A DNA stretch of 64,000 bases from Lysobacteraceae bacterium (GTDB lineage: Bacteria > Pseudomonadota > Gammaproteobacteria > Xanthomonadales > Xanthomonadaceae), in NCBI GenBank assembly GCA_030681035.1, contig JAUXUI010000032.1:1-64000 (forward strand), read 5' to 3'. Made by a program: the position numbers and the translations under genes. The notes under the pieces are model-generated. The model was not told where the DNA came from. It saw only the letters and a program-made list of their open reading frames with translations, and did no database searches. Below are positions 1 through 7,470 of this stretch, in pieces. Each line of letters begins with the position of its first letter. Position 1 is the first letter of the stretch.

Positions 1-115
1 GGAGAGGGGTTGGGGGTGAGGGTTCGGTGCGAGTATCGGCTATCGTACGGGCTTGAACCCTCATCCGGCGCTTCGCGCCACCTTCTCCCGGAGGGAGAAG
101 GGGCCGAAGCCCGCC
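1..115. repeat. dispersed inverted repeat at left edge
   Basis: The left edge carries a G-rich stretch (GGAGAGGGG...GAGGGTTC) that is roughly inverted after about 50 bases as AACCCTCATCCGG followed by CTTCTCCCGGAGGGAG. This is the general form of the dispersed intergenic repeats common in Xanthomonads and Pseudomonads. I see no coding region in bases 1-184. Confidence 0.5.
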
Positions 116-184
116 GGGCTGAGATATAGCGCTAATCAGGACTACCTTAAGCCGTTAGATGTTACGCCGACCCACGGCCGATAC

Positions 185-1936
185 TCAGCCAGCCAACGCC
201 GCTGCAACCCGATCCAGTTCGGCATTCATCGCGGCGGGCAGGCGCTCACCGTAGGTTTGCAGATACGCGCGTACCGCTGCGATCTCGGCTTTCCAGGCGT
301 CACGATCCACCGCCAGCAGTTGCCTGAGTTGATCGGGATTGCAGCCGAGCCCGTCGCAGTTGATCTCATGTGGGTGCGGCAGCAGGCCGATCGGTGTGTG
401 CAACGCGTCGGCATCACCCTGGATGCGACGAATCATCCACTCCAGCACGCGCAGGTTGTCGCCGAAGCCGGGCCACAGGAATTGGCCATCGGCATCCTTG
501 CGGAACCAGTTGACGTGGAAAATCTTCGGCAGCTTGGCCTCGGGCTGCTCGAAGCTGAGCCAATGCGCGAAGTAGTCGGCGAAGTTGTAGCCGCAAAAGG
601 GCTTCATCGCCATCGGGTCGCGGCGCACTACGCCCACCGCGCCGGTGGCGGCAGCGGTGGTTTCCGACGCCATTGCTGCACCCAGCAACACGCCATGGCA
701 CCAGTCGCGCGCTTCAAACACCAGCGGCACCAGCGATTCGCGGCGGCCACCGAACACGATTGCCGAGATCGGCACGCCGTGCGCATCTTCCATACGCGGC
801 GAATAGCTGGGGCATTGCCGGGCACTGACGGTGAAGCGTGAGTTGGGATGCGCCGCCGGGCCATTGCCCGGATCATAGGGGCGGCCACGCCAGTCGAATG
901 CCGGCACCCGGTTGTCCAATCCTTGCCACCACGGCTGGTTGTCGTCGGTGAGCGCGACGTTGGTGAAGATGGCGTCGTGATGCAGCATCTCGACGGCATT
1001 GCGATTGGTCTTGCTGCTGGTGCCGGGCGCAACGCCAAAAAACCCGGCTTCGGGATTGATCGCCCACAGCCGGCCATCGGCACCGGGCTGCATCCAGCAG
1101 ATGTCATCGCCCAGGGTCCACACCTTCCAACCGGCTTCGCGGTAGGCCTGCGGTGGAATCAACATGGCCAGATTGGTTTTGCCGCAGGCGGAGGGAAACG
1201 CGGCGGCAATGTAATGCGTTTCGCCAGATGGGGTCTGGATGCCGACGATCAGCATGTGCTCGGCCAGCCAGCCCTCGTCACGCGCCTGCCACGAGGCAAT
1301 GCGCAGGGCGTGGCACTTCTTGCCAAGCAAGGCGTTGCCGCCATAGCCCGAGCCATAGCTCTTGATCGTGAGTTGTTCGGGGAAGTGCATGATGTAGCGG
1401 CGCTCGGGATCGAGCTCGCCGATCGAGTGCAGGCCCTTGACGAAATGCCCGTCGCGCTCGATCCGCGCCTGCGCCGCAGCGCCCATGCGGGTCATGATCC
1501 GCATGTTGGCCACCACGTACGGGCTGTCGGTGATTTCAACCCCGCAGCGTGCCAGCGGTGAGTCGATCGGGCCCATGCAGTACGGCACCACATACATCGT
1601 GCGGCCACGCATGCAGCCGGCGAACAGTGCATCGATGCGGGCGTGGCCTTCATCCGGCGCCAGCCACAGGTTGTTGGGGCCGGCGTCGTCGCAGTTTTCG
1701 GTGCAGATGAAAGTGAGGTGCTCGACCCTGGCCACATCATCCGGGTGCGAACGATGCAGGTAGCAATCCGGGTGAGTATCCGGGTTCAGCGGCAGCAGGT
1801 CGCCGTTGTCGAGCATGCCGGCGGTGAGCGCACGGCGTTCGTCATCGGAGCCATCGCACCAGTGAATGTGCGCGGGTTGGGTGAGGCGGGCAACGGTTTC
1901 GACCCAGTGGGTCAATGCAGGCAACGAACTGGGCAT
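185..1936 (-). CDS. pckG: phosphoenolpyruvate carboxykinase (GTP)
   Basis: Cytosolic GTP-dependent PEP carboxykinase, which converts oxaloacetate and GTP to phosphoenolpyruvate, CO2 and GDP in gluconeogenesis. The 583-residue product is close to the usual length of about 600. It carries the nucleotide-binding signature FPSACGKTN near residue 248, with the active-site cysteine of the GTP family. It also has the conserved stretches KSYGSGYGGNALLGKK and PFCGYNFADYFAHW. The gene is followed on the same strand by repeat DNA. A TetR gene lies 36 bases upstream of its start, so the two could be co-transcribed. Its job fits the fatty-acid genes nearby, since growth on fatty acids needs gluconeogenesis. 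The family assignment is secure. Confidence 0.97.
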   Translation of the reverse strand: MPSSLPALTHWVETVARLTQPAHIHWCDGSDDERRALTAGMLDNGDLLPLNPDTHPDCYLHRSHPDDVARVEHLTFICTENCDDAGPNNLWLAPDEGHARIDALFAGCMRGRTMYVVPYCMGPIDSPLARCGVEITDSPYVVANMRIMTRMGAAAQARIERDGHFVKGLHSIGELDPERRYIMHFPEQLTIKSYGSGYGGNALLGKKCHALRIASWQARDEGWLAEHMLIVGIQTPSGETHYIAAAFPSACGKTNLAMLIPPQAYREAGWKVWTLGDDICWMQPGADGRLWAINPEAGFFGVAPGTSSKTNRNAVEMLHHDAIFTNVALTDDNQPWWQGLDNRVPAFDWRGRPYDPGNGPAAHPNSRFTVSARQCPSYSPRMEDAHGVPISAIVFGGRRESLVPLVFEARDWCHGVLLGAAMASETTAAATGAVGVVRRDPMAMKPFCGYNFADYFAHWLSFEQPEAKLPKIFHVNWFRKDADGQFLWPGFGDNLRVLEWMIRRIQGDADALHTPIGLLPHPHEINCDGLGCNPDQLRQLLAVDRDAWKAEIAAVRAYLQTYGERLPAAMNAELDRVAAALAG

Positions 1937-1972
1937 GAACGAACCTTGTCGGTTGAATGGGGATTGATCAGG

Positions 1973-2566
1973 TTATGGCGCCGCAACCGGAATCAAGGTT
2001 GTCATCACATGCTCGACGTAGGCGTCGTATTCATCGTGATGCAGCCGCGCCTGCTGCGATTGCAGGCTCAGTTGCAGGAATCCGACGTAGGCAGCATAGG
2101 TGAGGCGCGCGCGATGTTGCGCCTCGACCCGGCCCATGCCGGCCTGACGATAGGACGCGGTGAGGTAATCCAGGCGGCGTTTGGACACCCGCTCGATCAC
2201 CGGCTGCACCACCGGATGGTCCAATGCCTTGAGCAGTTCGGAATAGATAATGTGTGAGCGGGCTTCGTGCGCCACCAGTTTGAACAGTGCGCGCATCCGC
2301 TCGCGCGGGTCGGAAATGGCCTCAAGGGTGCCGAACACTGCTTCCTGTTCGTACGCCTCCCAACGGCTGAGCGCGGCCTCCAGCAAGGCTTCGCGCGATG
2401 GGTAATGCCAGTAGAAGCTGCCCTTGGTGACACTGAGCCGGCGCGCCAATGGCTCCACCGCGACCGCTGCAATGCCGCTTTCGGCAACCACGTCGAGCGC
2501 AGCGCGGGCCCAGTCCTCGGCACTCAGCCGCGCGGGCTTGTCAGTCTTGGTCATCGTTCTAGCCAT
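1973..2566 (-). CDS. TetR family transcriptional regulator
   Basis: A 197-residue TetR-type repressor. The N-terminal helix-turn-helix (DVVAESGIAAVAVEPLARRLSVTKGSFYWHYPSREALLEAAL) matches the family closely; the C-terminal ligand domain is less conserved and its ligand cannot be read. I chose the ATG at 2566. A promoter-like TTGCCA, 16 bases, TACACT places the transcript start at or next to that ATG, suggesting a leaderless mRNA; a longer frame starts at 2614. The half-site TATGGTTA overlaps its -10 and resembles the arms of the palindrome in front of the hydrolase-fadE operon (3146-3171). Self-regulation and control of that operon are therefore possible but inferred. Confidence 0.88.
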   Translation of the reverse strand: MARTMTKTDKPARLSAEDWARAALDVVAESGIAAVAVEPLARRLSVTKGSFYWHYPSREALLEAALSRWEAYEQEAVFGTLEAISDPRERMRALFKLVAHEARSHIIYSELLKALDHPVVQPVIERVSKRRLDYLTASYRQAGMGRVEAQHRARLTYAAYVGFLQLSLQSQQARLHHDEYDAYVEHVMTTLIPVAAP

Positions 2567-2629
2567 CGGCGCAGTGTAACCATATGTCGGGCACTGGCAA
2601 GTGATCGAGCCCAACTCAGGTGGGTGGCA

Positions 2630-2815
2630 TTACGGCGGCGGAACCTCAAGGTCTTTACAGATGCGGCGCGCCAAATACTCATTGATTTCTCGGTGACGCG
2701 GCACCGTTGTCGCCTTCTGCGCCACGCGATTCACAAAGACCGAGTGGGCACCACCTTGGCGTAGCAGCTGACATCCATTGTGCTCCAAGTGCCGCACAAG
2801 ATCGCGGCGCTTCAT
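2630..2815 (-). CDS. hicA: HicA-type mRNA interferase toxin
   Basis: A 61-residue HicA toxin, a small double-stranded-RNA-binding-fold ribonuclease that cleaves translated mRNA. The sequence has the family pattern: MKRRDLVRHLEHNGC, then GAHSVFVN with the catalytic-type histidine, then VPRHREINEYLARRICKDL. Its ATG shares one base with the stop of the upstream hicB (TGATG), so the two are translationally coupled. The order is antitoxin first, the reverse of the hicAB pair at 34.4 kb. Confidence 0.88.
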   Translation of the reverse strand: MKRRDLVRHLEHNGCQLLRQGGAHSVFVNRVAQKATTVPRHREINEYLARRICKDLEVPPP

Positions 2816-3030
2816 CAGGCGGCTGCAGCCAGCCTCTCTTTCAAGACCTTGCGCCCTTTAATCGATTCTTCGGCAAGGGCGCGGTTCGCCGCCAGTACCA
2901 ATTCGATGGCCTCTCGTACATTGGCCCGCGCCTCATCCAAGGTGGCACCCTGCGTATTGGCGCCGGGAAGCTCTTCAACGAATGCGATATAGCCCTCGGG
3001 AACCTTTTCAAATACGGCGGTAAACTCCAT
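2815..3030 (-). CDS. hicB: HicB-type antitoxin
   Basis: A 71-residue short HicB antitoxin with the partial RNase-H-like fold (FTAVFEKVPEGYIAFVEELPGANTQGATLDEARANVREAIELVLAANR). It would bind and neutralise the HicA encoded immediately downstream. It lacks a recognisable C-terminal DNA-binding ribbon-helix-helix or HTH domain, unlike the 140-residue HicB at 34.6 kb, so self-regulation is less certain. The start ATG at 3030 fits the family N terminus. Confidence 0.87.
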   Translation of the reverse strand: MEFTAVFEKVPEGYIAFVEELPGANTQGATLDEARANVREAIELVLAANRALAEESIKGRKVLKERLAAAA

Positions 3031-3100
3031 GGCACGTCTCGCGCATTGGTAACGGGTGGAAGCATTATGACACCCATCACCGCATCAACCCACCACTACC

Positions 3101-3126
3101 GTCGCCCACAGGGTGGGCTCCCACAG
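3101..3126. repeat. single copy of the GTCGCCCACAGGGTGGGCTC repeat
   Basis: One arm of the dispersed repeat family that also occurs at 9313, 16738, 23144 and 31157. Here it lies just before the -35 of the hydrolase promoter. Confidence 0.7.
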
Positions 3127-3127
3127 A

Positions 3128-3171
3128 TTGACAAGCGGGCCGGGCTTTACCATACTGTTGAGTATGGTAAA
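3128..3171 (+). promoter_or_regulatory. promoter with perfect palindromic operator, leaderless start
   Basis: A -35 TTGACA (3128-3133), a 17-base spacer and a -10 CATACT (3151-3156) point to a start at about 3163-3164, which is the ATG of the hydrolase gene. An exact palindrome covers the -10 and the start codon: arms TTTACCATACT (3146-3156) and AGTATGGTAAA (3161-3171) separated by GTTG. This geometry suits a dimeric repressor such as a TetR protein. The sequence is seen directly; its regulator is inferred. Confidence 0.75.
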
Positions 3172-4066
3172 GTCGGATATTGCCGCCGGGATTCACGCCA
3201 CCTCGCAAGCGCTGCGTATCCACAGCGCCGACGGTTTGCTGCTGGCTGCCGAGCGCTGGCCGACGCAAGGGCCCGAGGTGCTGCTGGCACATGGCTTCGG
3301 GCAAACCCGGCAATCGTGGCAGGGCACTGCGGGCAGCCTGCGCGCGAACGGTTACTCGACAATGAGTTTTGACGCCCGCGGCCACGGCGAAAGCGGTCGC
3401 AATGCGCCGATGCAGCGTTACCAACCCGAACAATGGGTCGCCGATCTGCATGCGATCACAGCGCAGGTATCAGGGCCACGGCTGCTGATCGGCGCCTCGA
3501 TGGGCGGCTTGACCGGGTTGATGGCACAGGCCGAACACGCTTTGTTTGATGCCATGGTGCTGGTCGACATCACCCCGCGCTGGGAGGCGGAGGGCTTCGC
3601 CCGCATCGTCGCGTTCATGAGTGCGCACCCGGACGGGTTTGATGACACTGAACATGCCGCCGACGCGATTGCCGGCTACCTGCCGCAACAGCGTGTACGC
3701 AAGCGTCCGGAACAGCTTGCCTCGCTGCTGGTGAAGCGCGACGATGGGCGTCTGGTTTGGCATTGGGACCCGCGCATGCTGACCGACCTACCCATTCAGA
3801 GCGAACCGATCCAGCGCCGCGTGGTCGAAGCTGCGCGGCAGATCACCGTTCCGTTGTTGCTGATCAGCGGTGGCCAAAGCGATCTGGTGTCCGAACAGAC
3901 TGTGGCCGAGTTTCTTGAACTGGTGCCACACGCCCAGCACCGGCGTATCGACAAAGCCAGCCATATGGTGGCTGGCGACGACAATGCGGCCTTCACGGCC
4001 GCCATTCACGCTTTTCTTGCGTCCCCTGCGGCTCGCGCCGCGCTGTGTACCGGAGAACACCGATGA
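3164..4066 (+). CDS. alpha/beta hydrolase
   Basis: A 300-residue alpha/beta hydrolase. Landmarks are LLAHGFGQTRQSW (oxyanion region), FDARGHGESG, and the nucleophile elbow GASMGG with its serine; a late KASHMVAGD supplies the candidate catalytic histidine. The substrate cannot be read; an ester or thioester is likely. I chose the ATG at 3164 because the promoter places the transcript start there and the protein similarity begins there; an in-frame start at 3113 lies upstream of the promoter. The stop overlaps the fadE start (ATGA), so the two form an operon, suggesting a role in handling fatty acyl compounds. Confidence 0.88.
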   Translation: MVKSDIAAGIHATSQALRIHSADGLLLAAERWPTQGPEVLLAHGFGQTRQSWQGTAGSLRANGYSTMSFDARGHGESGRNAPMQRYQPEQWVADLHAITAQVSGPRLLIGASMGGLTGLMAQAEHALFDAMVLVDITPRWEAEGFARIVAFMSAHPDGFDDTEHAADAIAGYLPQQRVRKRPEQLASLLVKRDDGRLVWHWDPRMLTDLPIQSEPIQRRVVEAARQITVPLLLISGGQSDLVSEQTVAEFLELVPHAQHRRIDKASHMVAGDDNAAFTAAIHAFLASPAARAALCTGEHR

Positions 4067-6528
4067 GCATCGTGCTTCCGTTTCTTGCTATTGCCGTGGC
4101 CGGCGCGTTGGCCGCCTATCACCGCATGCCGCTGCTGTTCTGGGCGCTGCTTTCAGCCGCGCTGCTGACCGGCTCGGCATTTGCCGGCGCCAACCCGGTC
4201 GCTCTCTGGATCGCGGTGATTGGCCTGGTCTTGATTACCGTGCCGCTGTTGATCGCGCCGTTTCGGCGCAGCGCGATCACCACGCCGCTGCTGAAGTTTT
4301 ACACCCGCATCCTGCCGCCACTGTCGGCTACCGAGCGCACTGCACTGGAGGCAGGCACGGTCGGTTTTGAGGGCGAGTTGTTTTCCGGCAAGCCCAAATG
4401 GAACGAGTTGCTCGATCAGCCCAAGCCGCGACTGAGCGCCGAGGAACAAGCATTCCTTGATGGCCCCTGTGAAGACGTGTGCGCACTGATCGATGATTGG
4501 GAAATCACCCACGAGCGCGCCGATCTGCCGCCGAAGGTGTGGGATTACCTGAAGAAGCACAAGTTCTTCGGCATGATCATTCCTCGACAGTACGGTGGCC
4601 TGCAGTTCTCGGCACTGGCGCATTCGCGGGTACTGCAAAAGCTGGCGTCGATATCGACCACGGTCAGCTCGACCGTCGCCGTACCCAACTCGCTGGGCCC
4701 GGCCGAATTGCTGCTGCACTACGGCACCGAGGAGCAGAAAAACCATTACCTGCCACGCCTGGCCGATGGCCGTGACATCCCCTGTTTCGCGCTGACCGGC
4801 CCGCATGCCGGTTCGGATGCCACCTCGATCCCCGATTACGGCATCGTCTGCACCGGCAAGTGGAACGGCGCCGAAGTGGTCGGCATCCGGCTTACCTTCG
4901 ACAAGCGCTACATCACCCTGGCACCCGTTGCGAGCGTGGTCGGTCTGGCGTTCCGCATGTACGACCCGGACGGCTTGCTCGGCGAAGTCAAGGACATCGG
5001 CATCAGCCTGGCGCTGATTCCGCGCGATACCCCAGGGCTGGAAATCGGCCGTCGCCATTTCCCGCTCAATGTGCCGTTCCAGAATGGCCCGGTGCGCGGC
5101 AAGGACGTGTTCGTGCCGCTGTCGGCGCTGATTGGCGGCCCGGACATGGCCGGCCAGGGCTGGCGCATGCTGGTTGAGGTGCTGTCGGTGGGCCGCGCAA
5201 TTTCGCTGCCCTCCAATGCTACCGGCGCGATGAAGATCGGTGCGCTGGTCACCGGTGCCTATTCACGCATCCGCAAACAGTTTGGCCTCTCGATTGGCCG
5301 CTTCGAGGGTATTCAGGAAGCCTTGGCGCGCATCGCCGGCCACACCTACGCGATGAGCGCGCTGACACTATCCACGGCGGCGGCGGTGGATCGCGGCGAG
5401 AAGCCGTCGGTGCCGTCGGCGATCGCCAAATATCACGCCACTGAAATCAGCCGCGAAGTGGTCAAGGACGCGATGGACGTGCATGGCGGCAAGGGTGTCA
5501 TCCTCGGCCCACGCAATTATCTGGGCCGCGCCTGGCAGGGCTCGCCGATTGCGATCACGGTGGAGGGTGCCAACATCCTCACCCGCAGCATGATGATCTT
5601 CGGCCAGGGCGCCATCCGCTGCCATCCGTGGGTACTGAAGGAAATGCAGGCGGCACAAGACCCGGATCGCGCTGCCGGCCTGCGCGCGTTCGACCATGCG
5701 CTGTTCAGCCATATCGGCTTCGCCATTTCCAATGCCGTGCGCAGCTTCTGGCTCGGCCTCACCTTCGCCAATTACGGCAGCGCGCCGGGCGACAAATACA
5801 CCGCCCGCTTCTACCGCAAGCTCAACCGCTATTCGGCCAATCTGGCACTGGTTGCCGACACCTCAATGCTGCTGCTCGGCGGCAAGCTCAAGTTCAAGGA
5901 AAGCCTGTCGGCGCGTCTGGGCGATGTGCTCAGTGGCCTGTATATCGCCAGCGCCATGCTCAAGCGTTACGAGGATGAAGGCCGCCCAAGCGACGAGCAG
6001 CCATTGCTGGCCTGGGCCTTCCACGACCGCGCCCATCGCATCGAACTGGCGCTGTCGGCGGCGCTGCGCAATTTCCCGATCCGTCCGGTCGGCTGGTTGC
6101 TGTGGCTGCTGGTGTTCCCGTTCGGTCGGCGGGCGCAGGCACCGTCGGATCGACTCGGTCGCCGTGCCGCGGCGCTGCTGATGTCGCCATCAGCAGCGCG
6201 TGATCGCCTTGGTGAAGGGGTGTATCTGACCCCCGGCGCGCACCACCCGGCCGGCCGTATCAATGCGGCGCTGGCGAAAGCCATTCTGGCCGAGCCGATC
6301 GAGCGTAAATTCCTCAAGGCGCTGAAAAACAGCGATATCGAAGCGCTGGAGTTCGAGGATCAACTGAGCGAAGGCGTGAAGGAGGGCTGGATCAGCGCCG
6401 ATGAGCGTCGCCTGCTCGAAGAATTGCGCAAAATCACCATGGATGCGATCACGGTCGATGATTTCGATCCGGTCGATCTCGCTGCCGGCAAGCGCAGCGT
6501 AACCGCGCGGGTCGAGAAGGCGGCATGA
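4063..6528 (+). CDS. fadE: acyl-CoA dehydrogenase FadE
   Basis: An 821-residue FadE-type acyl-CoA dehydrogenase, which carries out the first FAD-dependent step of fatty-acid beta-oxidation. Two or three hydrophobic segments at the N terminus (MSIVLPFLAIAVAGALAAYH and the next 50 residues) anchor it to the membrane, as in E. coli FadE (814 residues). The dehydrogenase core has PCFALTGPHAGSDA and the VHGGKGVILGPRNYLGR stretch, followed by the long FadE-specific C-terminal domain. The start at 4063 overlaps the upstream hydrolase stop by ATGA. It is probably controlled by the palindrome at 3146-3171. Confidence 0.95.
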   Translation: MSIVLPFLAIAVAGALAAYHRMPLLFWALLSAALLTGSAFAGANPVALWIAVIGLVLITVPLLIAPFRRSAITTPLLKFYTRILPPLSATERTALEAGTVGFEGELFSGKPKWNELLDQPKPRLSAEEQAFLDGPCEDVCALIDDWEITHERADLPPKVWDYLKKHKFFGMIIPRQYGGLQFSALAHSRVLQKLASISTTVSSTVAVPNSLGPAELLLHYGTEEQKNHYLPRLADGRDIPCFALTGPHAGSDATSIPDYGIVCTGKWNGAEVVGIRLTFDKRYITLAPVASVVGLAFRMYDPDGLLGEVKDIGISLALIPRDTPGLEIGRRHFPLNVPFQNGPVRGKDVFVPLSALIGGPDMAGQGWRMLVEVLSVGRAISLPSNATGAMKIGALVTGAYSRIRKQFGLSIGRFEGIQEALARIAGHTYAMSALTLSTAAAVDRGEKPSVPSAIAKYHATEISREVVKDAMDVHGGKGVILGPRNYLGRAWQGSPIAITVEGANILTRSMMIFGQGAIRCHPWVLKEMQAAQDPDRAAGLRAFDHALFSHIGFAISNAVRSFWLGLTFANYGSAPGDKYTARFYRKLNRYSANLALVADTSMLLLGGKLKFKESLSARLGDVLSGLYIASAMLKRYEDEGRPSDEQPLLAWAFHDRAHRIELALSAALRNFPIRPVGWLLWLLVFPFGRRAQAPSDRLGRRAAALLMSPSAARDRLGEGVYLTPGAHHPAGRINAALAKAILAEPIERKFLKALKNSDIEALEFEDQLSEGVKEGWISADERRLLEELRKITMDAITVDDFDPVDLAAGKRSVTARVEKAA

Positions 6529-6631
6529 GCGCCGCAGGCAGCAACGGCGCTGGGGACGTTGCTACGCCAACGCGTCACTCGGCCTGCAACAATGGCGTGA
6601 TACGATCTTCGGGGCGGAAGGAGATAGGGTG

Positions 6632-6895
6632 ATGACCGACAACGTCGAAAGCCTGCTGCTGGAACATCTGAAGCAATTTCAGGCCGGGCTTGCGCGCATC
6701 GAGCGCAAGCAGGATGAGGCGGTAACGCGCCTCGGCCGACTTGAGGTTGCGATGGCAGGGCTACGACGTGACGTAGCGCACGCCGAAGAAGGCGCGGCCG
6801 AAGGTGGCGTTCGAGTCGATCACCTGGCCGAGCGCATCGAGCGCATTGAGCGGCGGCTTGATCTGGGTGACGCCCCCAGGCCAAGCGCCCGGTAG
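6632..6895 (+). CDS. small coiled-coil protein, function unknown
   Basis: An 87-residue protein made almost entirely of heptad-rich helix (VESLLLEHLKQFQAGLARIERKQDEAVTRLGRLEVAMAGLRRDV ... HLAERIERIERRLDL). A good ribosome-binding site (AAGGAG, 9 bases before the ATG) supports it; an in-frame GTG lies at 6629. Similar short proteins occur widely as unnamed coiled coils. No enzymatic motif or membrane segment is visible. Confidence 0.7.
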   Translation: MTDNVESLLLEHLKQFQAGLARIERKQDEAVTRLGRLEVAMAGLRRDVAHAEEGAAEGGVRVDHLAERIERIERRLDLGDAPRPSAR

Positions 6896-6964
6896 GCTGC
6901 TGGTATCACCTGCGTGAGGTGTCCACGGCCGGCCTGTATTCTTCTGAAAGCCGACATCTACCCG

Positions 6965-7447
6965 ATGGATTCCACCATGCTCATTCGCGTTCGCGTCATC
7001 GTGTTGCTCGCTGCCACGTTGCTGCTCGCCGCTTGCGGCGGCGGCGGCGAGATCCGACGTATCTATCCACCACAAGCCACCATCCAGCAGCTCACTGTGC
7101 AGGCCGACGGCCAATGGTCGCTTAATGTGCGCATCGAAAACTTCAGCAATGTCAGCGCGCGGATCGACAACATCGACTTGAGGATGCAGGTCAACAGCAT
7201 CGCTGCCGGCACGATTACACTCAAGCCAAAGCGCCAGATCGCACCAAACTCGGTCGAGATTTTCACCCTCGCCCTGCAACCCTCGCCCGCAGCACTCGAC
7301 GCAGCCGCGCTGGCACAAAGCGACCATCGCGGCCTGCGCTACCGGCTTGACGGGCACCTCATCACCAGCGACCCGGATGATCGCTACCCAACCGAGTTTG
7401 AAAGCGTGCTGTCGCCCGTTCCCGGGCTTGATGGCGTGTTTCGCTGA
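6965..7447 (+). CDS. lipoprotein with LEA type 2-like domain
   Basis: A 160-residue lipoprotein. The signal peptide MLIRVRVIVLLAATLLLAAC ends in a lipobox (LLAAC) with the acylated cysteine, followed by GGGGEIRRIYPPQATIQQLTV. The mature part, with WSLNVRIENFSNVSARIDNIDLRMQVN, resembles LEA type 2/WHy domains, which occur in stress-related envelope proteins. I took the ATG at 6965 (7 to 11 residues before the hydrophobic core); 6977 is equally possible. It precedes the acyl-CoA dehydrogenase by 23 bases and may share its transcript. Confidence 0.75.
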   Translation: MDSTMLIRVRVIVLLAATLLLAACGGGGEIRRIYPPQATIQQLTVQADGQWSLNVRIENFSNVSARIDNIDLRMQVNSIAAGTITLKPKRQIAPNSVEIFTLALQPSPAALDAAALAQSDHRGLRYRLDGHLITSDPDDRYPTEFESVLSPVPGLDGVFR

Positions 7448-7470
7448 TTTTCCACAATGGATTTCCGACC

